Shown: one piece after another, positions 6,573-11,985 of the stretch
How the letters are laid out: each line of letters opens with the position of its first letter
Numbering within the stretch: the stretch's first letter is position 1
NCBI GenBank assembly: GCA_958350755.1
Contig: CATWID010000053.1
Location: forward strand, 1-12,078
Length of the DNA stretch: 12,078 nt
Source: an uncultured Collinsella sp.
GTDB lineage: Bacteria > Actinomycetota > Coriobacteriia > Coriobacteriales > Coriobacteriaceae
Reading direction: 5' to 3'
Position numbers and translations under genes: made by a program
The notes under the pieces: model-generated
The model's input: the letters and a program-made list of their open reading frames with translations, nothing else
What the model was told of the DNA's origin: nothing
The model's database searches: none

Positions 6573-8003
6573 CTAGCCCAGGTCGCCTCCGTTGGTGGCG
6601 ATGGCCTGTTGATACCAGTAGAAGCTCTTCTTGCGCCTGCGCTCGAGCGTGCCGTTGCCCAGGTTGTCGCGGTCCACGTAGATGAAGCCGTAGCGCTTCT
6701 CCATCTCGCCGGAGCCCGCGCTCACGAGGTCGATCGGCCCCCAGGTGGTGTAGCCGAGCATCTCGACGCCGTCCTGCTCGATGGCGTCACGCATGGCCTC
6801 GATGTGCTCGCGCAGGTAGGCGATGCGGTAGTCGTCCTCGATCGTGCCGTCGGGAAGCACCTCGTCATAGGCGCCGAGGCCGTTCTCCACCACAAAGAGC
6901 GGCTTCTGGTAGCGGTCCCAGAGGTCGTTGATCGTGATGCGGAATCCCAGCGGGTCGATGACCCAGCCCCAGTCGCTCGTGCGCACGTAGGGGTTCTCCA
7001 CGCCGGCGAAGGCGTTGCCCTCGGCGACGCCGCCCACGGAGTCGGGGTCGCCCGCGGTGCAGCGCGAGGAGTAGTAGCTAAACGAGATGAAGTCGACGGT
7101 GTTCTCCGCAAGGATGCGCTCGTCCTCGGCGGTCATGCCCACGTCGATGCCCTCGCGCTCGAGCATCTTGAGCGCGTAGCCGGGGTAGCGACCGCGCGCC
7201 TGCACGTCCACGAAGAAGAGGTCCTCCTGGTTCTTGACCTGCGCCACGCGAACGTCCTCGGGACGACAGGAGTAGGGGTAGTAGCTTCCCGCGGCGAGCA
7301 TGCAGCCCACCTTGTTCTCCGGATCGACCTCGTGGGCGATCTTGGTGGCCCAGGCGCTCGCCACGAGCTCGTTGTGCGCGGCGCGGTACTCGGCCTCGCG
7401 GGCATTCTCCCCGGGCTCGAGGACGATGCCGGCACCCATGAAGGGACGGTGCAAGATCATGTTCATCTCGTTGAACGTGATCCACCAGCGCACGAGGCCG
7501 CGGTAGCGGTTGAAGAGCACCGTCACAAGCCGCTTGTAGAGCTCGATAAGGGTGCGGTTTCGCCAGGCGCCGTACTTCTTGACGAGGTGGATGGGGCAGT
7601 CGAAGTGCGTGATGGTCACGAGGGGCTCGATTCCGTGCTCGCGGCAGCAGCGGAACACGTCCTCGTAGAAGGCGAGCCCGGCCTCGTTGGGCTCCTCCTC
7701 GTCGCCGTTGGGGAAGATGCGGCTCCAGGCGATGGAGAGGCGAAAGACCTTAAAGCCCATCTCTGCGAAGAGGGCTATGTCCTCGCGGTAGCGGTGGTAG
7801 AAGTCGATGCCCGTCTGGGCCGGGTAGTAGTACCCGGGCTCAAAGTCGAGCATGCGCCTCAGGCCGCGGCTCACGTCGTTGCGCTCCGGCCCGTGTGGGA
7901 TGACGTCGACGTTGGCAAGGCCGCGGCCGCCCTCGTCATAACCTCCCTCGCATTGGTTGGCGGCGGTGGCTCCTCCCCAAAGGAACCCTTTTGGAAATGG
8001 CAT
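6573..8003 (-). CDS. ascB: 6-phospho-beta-glucosidase, GH1 family (AscB/BglA-like)
   Basis: Cytoplasmic enzyme that hydrolyses the phosphorylated beta-glucoside delivered by the adjacent PTS into glucose 6-phosphate and an aglycone or sugar. At 476 aa it is full length for GH1. It has the N-terminal FLWGGATAANQCEGG, the acid/base E179 in TFNEMN, and the nucleophile E373 in VVENGLGAYD. The 6-phosphate-binding region is DLVSAGSGEMEKRYGF, with S428, K436 and Y438, the mark of phospho-glucosidases as opposed to plain beta-glucosidases. Stretches such as GCMLAAGSYYPYSC and the NGGDLG end closely resemble E. coli AscB. AAGGAGG (8014-8008) lies 4 bp before the ATG, so the start is firm. The gene order (hydrolase first, then permease) is the reverse of E. 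coli ascFB. The two genes almost certainly share one mRNA. Confidence 0.95.
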   Translation of the reverse strand: MPFPKGFLWGGATAANQCEGGYDEGGRGLANVDVIPHGPERNDVSRGLRRMLDFEPGYYYPAQTGIDFYHRYREDIALFAEMGFKVFRLSIAWSRIFPNGDEEEPNEAGLAFYEDVFRCCREHGIEPLVTITHFDCPIHLVKKYGAWRNRTLIELYKRLVTVLFNRYRGLVRWWITFNEMNMILHRPFMGAGIVLEPGENAREAEYRAAHNELVASAWATKIAHEVDPENKVGCMLAAGSYYPYSCRPEDVRVAQVKNQEDLFFVDVQARGRYPGYALKMLEREGIDVGMTAEDERILAENTVDFISFSYYSSRCTAGDPDSVGGVAEGNAFAGVENPYVRTSDWGWVIDPLGFRITINDLWDRYQKPLFVVENGLGAYDEVLPDGTIEDDYRIAYLREHIEAMRDAIEQDGVEMLGYTTWGPIDLVSAGSGEMEKRYGFIYVDRDNLGNGTLERRRKKSFYWYQQAIATNGGDLG

Positions 8004-8058
8004 AGTGCCTCCTTCTTTCTGGCGCCCCCACCTCTGCGGGGGACGCTTTATAACGTCC
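8004..8058 (-). promoter_or_regulatory. Leader of the beta-glucoside operon with hairpin and possible -10
   Basis: On the minus strand a TATAAA (8052-8047) could be a -10 box, without a recognisable -35; it sits inside a GGACG/CGTCC inverted repeat (8041-8045/8054-8058). Right after it CCCCC (8042-8038) and GGGGG (8029-8025) form a hairpin extended by GCG/CGC around one unpaired base, ending about 10 nt before the AAGGAGG ribosome binding site. No T-run follows the hairpin, so it is not a classical BglG-type terminator, and no RAT antiterminator sequence was recognised. Possible roles are an operator over the promoter or control of translation. Confidence 0.3.
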
Positions 8059-8125
8059 TTGCGACCTCACGCGCCGGGCCCGTGGCCCTTTCCCTGATGC
8101 GCGCGGGCCGCCTGTGAAGGGGTGA

Positions 8126-9106
8126 CTAGCTGACGGCTTGTCCCGCGGCGGCGCGATGTGCCTCCCGGCCTTCGACCAGGGAGGGGACCTGTGCCAGGCA
8201 TACGCCGGCGAGGATGATGGCGACGCCCAGCCACTCGACGACGCCGAGCGGCTCGCCGAGGACGATCATGGCGATGAGCAGGCCGGCGGGGAGTTCCGCG
8301 GCAGCCATGACAGTGGAGAGGCCCGCGGGCAGGTGCGGAGAGCCCATGCCGAAGAGCAGGACCGGGCAGAGCATGCCAAAGAAGCCGGCGATGACGGCAA
8401 AGGGCAGGATGCCCTGGGCGAGGACGCCCGAGACGACGTAGTCCGGGCACACCGTGAGCGACATGGCCACGGAGCCCGCGCACACGATGACGCCGCGCTG
8501 CTCGGACGAGCAGGGGGCCTCGACCCTGCCGGAGAGGGTGACAAAGAGGGAGCAAGACACGGCCGCCCCCAGCGCGCAGAGTAGGGCCACGGGGTCGTAC
8601 CCGGTGATGCCGGCCTTGTAGACGCCGCTGGCGAACACCGTTCCGAAGACGATGACCAGGGCGGAGGCCACTTGGAGGAGCCTCGGCGGCCGGCGCGTCA
8701 TGACGGTCTGCCACACGAGCCCCAGCCACGTGAACTGGAAGAGGAGCGTGAGCGCCACCGGGGCGGGCAGCACGCTCATGGCGTAGCAGTAGAGGATTGA
8801 GGTGAGGCAGGTGAGGGCTCCCAGACCCATGAGCTTGAGGGCGAGCTTCCAGCCCACGCGCTGCCAGCGGTGCCCGAGTGCGTGCCCTGCGAGCGTGGCG
8901 AGGGCGAAGAAGAGGCAGCCGAACCACGCCTGGCTCGCCACCACCTGTGCCGAGGTGAAGCCCGCGGCGTAGGCGAGCTTGTAGGTCGTGGCCATCGCGC
9001 CGTAGCAGGCGCCGCCCGCAAAGACCTGGAGCGCCGCCTTGGCCTGTCCCGCGCCCGTGGCTCCTGCCCCGGCGGCCTGTTGCTTGATTGTGTTTGTTCC
9101 TGCCAT
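8126..9106 (-). CDS. EamA/DMT-superfamily transporter
   Basis: A multi-spanning inner-membrane protein of the drug/metabolite transporter superfamily; substrate unknown. From ATG 9106 it has 326 aa, typical for ten-helix EamA proteins. Two homologous halves are visible: about residues 25-160, with LPAPVALTLLFQFTWLGLVW (113-132), and about 172-306, with AAAELPAGLLIAMIVLGEPL (268-287). The end of each half carries the usual conserved segment, and E271 is the conserved membrane Glu. GGAAGGGAG (9119-9111) upstream fixes the start; the frame is open back to 9310, but that part passes through a terminator hairpin and has no transporter features. It lies 122 bp upstream of the GH1 gene on the same strand and may be co-transcribed. 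The neighbouring sugar genes hint at, but do not prove, an export or efflux role in the same pathway. Confidence 0.9.
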   Translation of the reverse strand: MAGTNTIKQQAAGAGATGAGQAKAALQVFAGGACYGAMATTYKLAYAAGFTSAQVVASQAWFGCLFFALATLAGHALGHRWQRVGWKLALKLMGLGALTCLTSILYCYAMSVLPAPVALTLLFQFTWLGLVWQTVMTRRPPRLLQVASALVIVFGTVFASGVYKAGITGYDPVALLCALGAAVSCSLFVTLSGRVEAPCSSEQRGVIVCAGSVAMSLTVCPDYVVSGVLAQGILPFAVIAGFFGMLCPVLLFGMGSPHLPAGLSTVMAAAELPAGLLIAMIVLGEPLGVVEWLGVAIILAGVCLAQVPSLVEGREAHRAAAGQAVS

Positions 9107-9130
9107 TAGGCTCCCTTCCGTCTGCTGTCT

Positions 9131-9164
9131 TGCAGATGCACGTCTCGTGCGTCTGTTCCCTGCA
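9131..9164 (-). promoter_or_regulatory. Two-tier hairpin in the transporter leader
   Basis: GCACG (9138-9142) and CGTGC (9146-9150) form a 3-nt-loop hairpin, enclosed by TGCAG (9131-9135) and CTGCA (9160-9164). It ends about 12 nt before the GGAAGGGAG ribosome binding site of the transporter gene. A further hairpin, GGTGC/GCACC, lies at 9196-9210. These fit a structured 5' leader, but no known riboswitch class was recognised. Confidence 0.35.
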
Positions 9165-9223
9165 GTCGGAAGGTGGGCTCGTGCGGTCTTCTGGCGGTGC
9201 ATGTGGCACCTGCTGCCAAGACG

Positions 9224-9259
9224 AAAAAAGCCACGCAACCGACTGCTCGGTTGCGTGGC
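9224..9259 (-). terminator. Terminator hairpin with U6 upstream of the transporter gene, possible attenuator
   Basis: On the minus strand GCCACGCAACCG (9259-9248) and CGGTTGCGTGGC (9241-9230) form a perfect 12-bp stem with a 6-nt loop, followed directly by six T (9229-9224). This is a strong intrinsic terminator reading leftward, 118 bp before the transporter ATG. No minus-strand gene lies upstream of it in the window, since pfpI is on the other strand. So either it attenuates the transporter's own transcript or it ends a transcript from the non-coding interval. An upstream GCGTGG (9292-9287) could pair with the 5' arm and prevent the stem. Confidence 0.8.
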
Positions 9260-9308
9260 AAAAAGGTGGCTAGCGCCCAGAAAAGTCCACGCGTTTTTAG
9301 ACTGGGAC

Positions 9309-9338
9309 AAAGTACTACAACAGGTGAGATTCCGTCAA
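9309..9338 (-). promoter_or_regulatory. Candidate promoter for the transporter leader
   Basis: On the minus strand TTGACG (9338-9333), 18 bp, TACTTT (9314-9309). The -35 is a good match and the -10 only fair. Transcription would begin near 9302 and produce a leader of about 195 nt containing the terminator at 9259-9224. T-runs lie just upstream of it (9341-9347 and 9353-9358 as A on the + strand), which could act as an UP-like element. Confidence 0.35.
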
Positions 9339-9370
9339 GAAAAAAACCGAGGAAAAAAGTGAGCCTCTGC

Positions 9371-9411
9371 CCGCCGCACCTGTGGCGGTCGTTCCCCGAA
9401 CGGGGCGGTGC
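9371..9411. other. Overlapping GC-rich hairpins in the intergenic region
   Basis: CCGCC (9371-9375) can pair with GGCGG (9384-9388), GCACC (9376-9380) with GGTGC (9407-9411), and CCCCG-AA-CGGGG (9394-9405) is a near-perfect palindrome. The first two stems cannot form together. No gene is present. The cluster may be part of a structured RNA or a decayed repeat. Confidence 0.35.
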
Positions 9412-9422
9412 TGTTGGGGACT

Positions 9423-9479
9423 GTCTCGATCTGTAACAGTAAGACCCGGTTTTGGTCCGTAGATGTTACAGATTTAGAC
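9423..9479. repeat. Palindromic intergenic element, copy 1
   Basis: ATCTGTAACA (9429-9438) and TGTTACAGAT (9464-9473) are perfect 10-bp arms separated by 25 bp; GTCT (9423-9426) and AGAC (9476-9479) extend the stem past a 2-bp gap. GACC/GGTC inside the loop can pair. The loop contains a CCC..TTTTG..CC core reading on the + strand. Same arms and same loop length as copy 2 at 9505-9559. Confidence 0.8.
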
Positions 9480-9504
9480 GTTTTGTCGGGGCGGTTTCCG
9501 TTTG

Positions 9505-9559
9505 TCTTGATCTGTAACAGTTAGGGGTCAAAAGTGGGCCTAGATGTTACAGATTGAGA
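9505..9559. repeat. Palindromic intergenic element, copy 2 (loop inverted)
   Basis: The same 10-bp arms ATCTGTAACA (9510-9519) and TGTTACAGAT (9545-9554), again 25 bp apart, 81 bp downstream of copy 1. TCT/AGA, joined through TG/TG (U-G wobbles in RNA), lengthen the stem to about 15 bp. The loop reads GCCCACTTTTGACCCC on the minus strand, resembling copy 1's loop read on the + strand, so the two elements are in opposite orientation. TAGG/CCTA can pair inside. Confidence 0.8.
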
Positions 9560-9576
9560 TTGTTGAGGATGGGTGA

Positions 9577-9649
9577 GGGTAGCTAATTCGGACGGGGCTA
9601 TTTTAGCTACCCTGCAAGTGGGGTAGCTAAAATAGCTCCGTCCCTTTTT
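9577..9649 (+). terminator. Long terminator hairpin with a competing upstream arm (possible attenuator)
   Basis: The arms at 9590-9612 and 9621-9643 pair over 23 bp with a single G-T wobble (9596/9637) and an 8-nt loop, followed by C and five T (9645-9649). It is a very strong rightward terminator. A third copy of the arm core, GGGTAGCTAA (9577-9586), precedes it and could pair perfectly over 10 bp with TTAGCTACCC (9603-9612). That would sequester the left arm and prevent the terminator. No + gene lies upstream nearer than the IS remnant at 4917. It ends 84 bp before the pfpI start. Confidence 0.75.
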
Positions 9650-9668
9650 AAACATTGGGAAATCGAGC

Positions 9669-9697
9669 GTGGCAAGCGGAGGTCTTCGGGGTATAAG
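9669..9697 (+). promoter_or_regulatory. Candidate promoter for pfpI-maf
   Basis: GTGGCA (9669-9674), 17 bp, TATAAG (9692-9697): the -10 matches the consensus at five of six positions, the -35 at four of six. Transcription would start near 9704, about 30 nt before ATG 9734, downstream of the strong terminator. That would free the operon from transcription coming from the left. Confidence 0.5.
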
Positions 9698-9733
9698 ACG
9701 GCTAATTGTATGCCGCCTATGAAAGGAACCCTC

Positions 9734-10276
9734 ATGCCCAGCGTTGCCGTTCTCGCCGCCGATGGCTTTGAAACTATTGAATGCCTGACCATGGTCGATG
9801 TCATGCGTCGCGGCGGCGTGCGCGCCACGCTTGTCTCGATCATGCCCACGCGCGAGGTCGTAAGCTCGCTGCAGATCCCCGTGACCTGCGATGCGCTCTT
9901 TGATGAGATCAATTTTGACGAATACGACTGCGTCGTGCTGCCCGGCGGCCTGCCCGGTGCCACCAACCTGCGCGCCGATCAGCGCGTCTGCGACGTGGTC
10001 TGCGAGTTCGCCGCGACCAAGCACGTCGCCGCCATCTGCGCCGCCCCGTTTATCCTGGGTGAGCTCGACCTGCTCGAGGGGCGCCACGCCACGTGCTTCC
10101 CTGGCTTTGAGAAGAGCTTCCCCGAAGGCGCCTATACCGGCGAGAAGGTTACGCAAGACGGCAACATCATCACCGCCAGCGGCATGGCCCAGTCGCTCCC
10201 CTTTGCGCTTGAGCTGCTGCGCACGCTCGCCGGCGACAAGGCCGTCGAGAAGGTCGCCGAGGGCATTCAGCTATGA
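9734..10276 (+). CDS. DJ-1/PfpI family protein (YajL/ThiJ-like)
   Basis: A cytoplasmic flavodoxin-like protein of the DJ-1 superfamily, linked in the literature to protection from oxidative or carbonyl stress; the exact reaction is debated. From ATG 9734 it has 180 aa, the normal size. E13 in GFETIE corresponds to DJ-1 Glu18, and the reactive cysteine C102 sits in AAICAAPFIL (nucleophile elbow, DJ-1 Cys106). GRHATCFPGFE (117-126 area) is typical of the bacterial YajL/DJ-1 branch, as opposed to PfpI proteases. AAAGGA (9722-9727) is 6 bp upstream of the ATG and favours this start over an in-frame ATG at 9710. Its stop codon overlaps the start of maf (ATGA), so the two are translationally coupled. 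Confidence 0.92.
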   Translation: MPSVAVLAADGFETIECLTMVDVMRRGGVRATLVSIMPTREVVSSLQIPVTCDALFDEINFDEYDCVVLPGGLPGATNLRADQRVCDVVCEFAATKHVAAICAAPFILGELDLLEGRHATCFPGFEKSFPEGAYTGEKVTQDGNIITASGMAQSLPFALELLRTLAGDKAVEKVAEGIQL

Positions 10277-10854
10277 TTTTGGCTTCGCAATCACCGCGCC
10301 GCATCGAGCTGATGCGCGAGGCGGGCTATGACATTCGCGTCATTCCCGCTGACATCGACGAGACTCCTTTTGATGATGAGGCCCCGCTTACGCTTGTCGA
10401 GCGCTTAGCTCGCGCTAAGGCTGCCGCCGTTGCCGCCGAGCACGCCGAGCCCAATGAGCTGACCATCGCGGCCGACACCATCGTCACCTTCGATGGCAAG
10501 CTTTTGGGTAAGCCGGCAAACGAGGACGAGGCCCGCACCATGCTCCACGAGCTCTCGGGTCGCACGCACCAGGTGGCAACCGGCGTCTGCATCGTTAGGG
10601 CCGGAGACACCACCGCTCCACACGCCGCCGAGAGCCTGTCGTTTGTCGATGTGACCGATGTGACGTTCTATGAGCTCACCGACGAGCAGATTGAGCGCTA
10701 CGTCGCCTCAGGCGAGCCCATGGACAAAGCCGGCGCCTACGGCATCCAGGGCGTCGGCGGGCGCATGCTCGTGCATGATATTTCGGGTGACTTCTACAAC
10801 GTGGTGGGCCTGCCCATCGCTCGCGTCGCACGCGCGATTCAAAAACTCTCGTAA
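10273..10854 (+). CDS. maf: Maf family nucleoside triphosphate pyrophosphatase
   Basis: A cytoplasmic house-cleaning enzyme that hydrolyses non-canonical or excess nucleoside triphosphates to the monophosphate and pyrophosphate. The 193-aa protein is full length, with LASQSPRRIELM (3-14), the catalytic D68 in AADTIV, KP at 80-81, GRTHQVATGVC (96-106), and the C-terminal GEPMDKAGAYGIQGVG (147-162) and FYNVVGLPI (174-182). These place it in the YhdE-like dTTP/UTP pyrophosphatase branch by motif; substrate was not tested. The start ATG 10273 overlaps the stop of the DJ-1 gene (ATGA) and has no strong ribosome binding site of its own, so translation probably depends on coupling. Older names link it to septum formation inhibition. 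Confidence 0.93.
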   Translation: MILASQSPRRIELMREAGYDIRVIPADIDETPFDDEAPLTLVERLARAKAAAVAAEHAEPNELTIAADTIVTFDGKLLGKPANEDEARTMLHELSGRTHQVATGVCIVRAGDTTAPHAAESLSFVDVTDVTFYELTDEQIERYVASGEPMDKAGAYGIQGVGGRMLVHDISGDFYNVVGLPIARVARAIQKLS

Positions 10855-10862
10855 TTGCATCT

Positions 10863-10885
10863 GGCGCTGGGTATCCCCCAGCGCC
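10863..10885 (+). terminator. Hairpin after maf, probable terminator
   Basis: GGCGCTGGG (10863-10871) and CCCAGCGCC (10877-10885) form a perfect 9-bp stem with a 5-nt loop, 8 bp after the maf stop. The following TACAATTT is only modestly T-rich, so termination may be partial and some read-through to the peptidase gene is possible. Confidence 0.55.
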
Positions 10886-10891
10886 TACAAT
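10886..10891 (+). promoter_or_regulatory. Candidate -10 box for the P1 peptidase gene
   Basis: TACAAT matches the -10 consensus at five of six positions and lies 65 bp before the start codon. The -35 position falls in the maf hairpin and shows no match. Downstream, the leader has a CCGTACGG palindrome (10901-10908) and a CCGGG/CCCGG small stem (10916-10920/10928-10932). Confidence 0.35.
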
Positions 10892-10955
10892 TTCGGCGTA
10901 CCGTACGGATCCCAACCGGGCATAAGGCCCGGCGGAAAACCGATAGGAGTAAAAC

Positions 10956-11957
10956 ATGGATACCCTGCTTGAGGCCATTGACGTTTGCGATGTCGATGGC
11001 TTTTGCTTTGGCAACTATACGGACGAGGAGGCCGGCACCGGTTGCACCGTAATCGTAGCACCCGAGGGCGCCACCGGCGGTGTTGACGTTCGCGGCGGTG
11101 CCCCGGCATCGCGCGAGACCGACCTGCTGCGTCCCGAGAACACCGTGGACATGGTCCACGCCGTCTGCCTTTCGGGTGGATCGGCCTTTGGTCTGGAGGC
11201 CGCAAGCGGTGTCGCCCGCGAACTCGAGAGCCGCGGCATCGGCCTTCCCGTCGGCCCCACGCAGGTGCCCATCGTGTGCTCCAGCTGCATCTTCGACCTC
11301 GCCTTTGGCGACCCCACCGTACGCCCCGACATCGAGGCTGGCATCTCCGCCGTGCGCGAGGCGCTCGACCACACCCCCACCACACTCGAGCAAGGCAATG
11401 TGGGTGCCGGCACGGGTGCCACCGTGGGCAAGCTCATGGGCCCCGCCACCTGCATGAAGGCCGGCCTAGGCACTGCCGCCGTGGCACTCGGCCCTGTTAA
11501 GGTGGGTGCCGTGGTCTCGGTCAACGCCTGCGGCAACGTCGTCGACCCCTTCACCGGTGAAAGGGTCGCTGGTATGCGCGCTGCAGCAGATAGCGACCAG
11601 ATCGTCGACATGGAGCTCGCAGCCTTTGCCGCCGCCGGCTCCATGCAAATGCCGCTCGACCGCACCAACACCACCATCAGCTGCATCGTCACCAATGTGG
11701 AGCTCACTAAGGCTCAGGCTACCAAGGTCTCCCAAATGGCAGCAGACGCCTACGCGCACGCCATTCGCCCCACGCACACCACCAACGACGGCGACACTAT
11801 CTACACCCTCGCCAGCGGCAAACTAGACGCTCAGACAAGCGCCGCCGTTCCCCTAGACCTGCTGGGCATGCTCGCAGTAAGGGCCCTGGAAACTGCCATC
11901 GTAAACGGAGCAAAAAACGCCAAAACCTCCCACGGCATCCCCGGCGCCGCAAAGTAA
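10956..11957 (+). CDS. P1 family peptidase (S58/DmpA type, self-cleaving)
   Basis: A member of the DmpA/NylC N-terminal-nucleophile hydrolase family, which cleaves itself once and then hydrolyses peptide or amide bonds at the amino end of substrates. It has 333 aa, similar in size to NylC-type members. Family marks in order: GTGCTVI (27-33), RETDLLRPENTVDMVHAVCL (53-72) followed by SGGSAFGL (73-80), GNVGAGTGATVGK (147-159), and VNACGNVVDPFTG (189-201). NTTISCIVTNVELTK (238-252) is the probable processing site: by analogy with NylC, cleavage would be between N238 and T239, making T239 the new N-terminal nucleophile. The assignment of the exact bond is inference. No signal peptide, so cytoplasmic. 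AGGAG (10945-10949) is 6 bp before the ATG. The natural substrate is unknown. Confidence 0.9.
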   Translation: MDTLLEAIDVCDVDGFCFGNYTDEEAGTGCTVIVAPEGATGGVDVRGGAPASRETDLLRPENTVDMVHAVCLSGGSAFGLEAASGVARELESRGIGLPVGPTQVPIVCSSCIFDLAFGDPTVRPDIEAGISAVREALDHTPTTLEQGNVGAGTGATVGKLMGPATCMKAGLGTAAVALGPVKVGAVVSVNACGNVVDPFTGERVAGMRAAADSDQIVDMELAAFAAAGSMQMPLDRTNTTISCIVTNVELTKAQATKVSQMAADAYAHAIRPTHTTNDGDTIYTLASGKLDAQTSAAVPLDLLGMLAVRALETAIVNGAKNAKTSHGIPGAAK

Positions 11958-11985
11958 ACTAGCTCGTCCGGTTGCCCGGTGGGGC

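Noticed and set aside
4997..6685. 562-codon + strand open frame opposite the PTS permease
   Set aside because: It is antisense to a well-supported gene, very Gly/Asp/Glu/His-rich with no family motif, and an artefact of high GC third positions.
6333..8117. 594-codon + strand open frame opposite the GH1 gene
   Set aside because: Antisense shadow; low-complexity Val/Ala/His composition, no ribosome binding site; the GH1 gene on the other strand has all catalytic motifs.
9107..9310. 68-codon N-terminal extension of the EamA transporter, from TTG 9310
   Set aside because: It runs through the 12-bp terminator hairpin, is basic and not membrane-like, and a strong ribosome binding site fixes the start at 9106. 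A leader peptide reading was considered but has no codon run that would sense an amino acid.
9107..9310. T-box riboswitch in the transporter leader
   Set aside because: The conserved T-box antiterminator sequence (AGGGTGGNACCGCG type) was not found; only a generic terminator and hairpins are visible.
9423..9560. CRISPR array
   Set aside because: Only two repeat units, each itself a palindrome with a related loop, 81 bp apart, with no cas genes or unique spacers.
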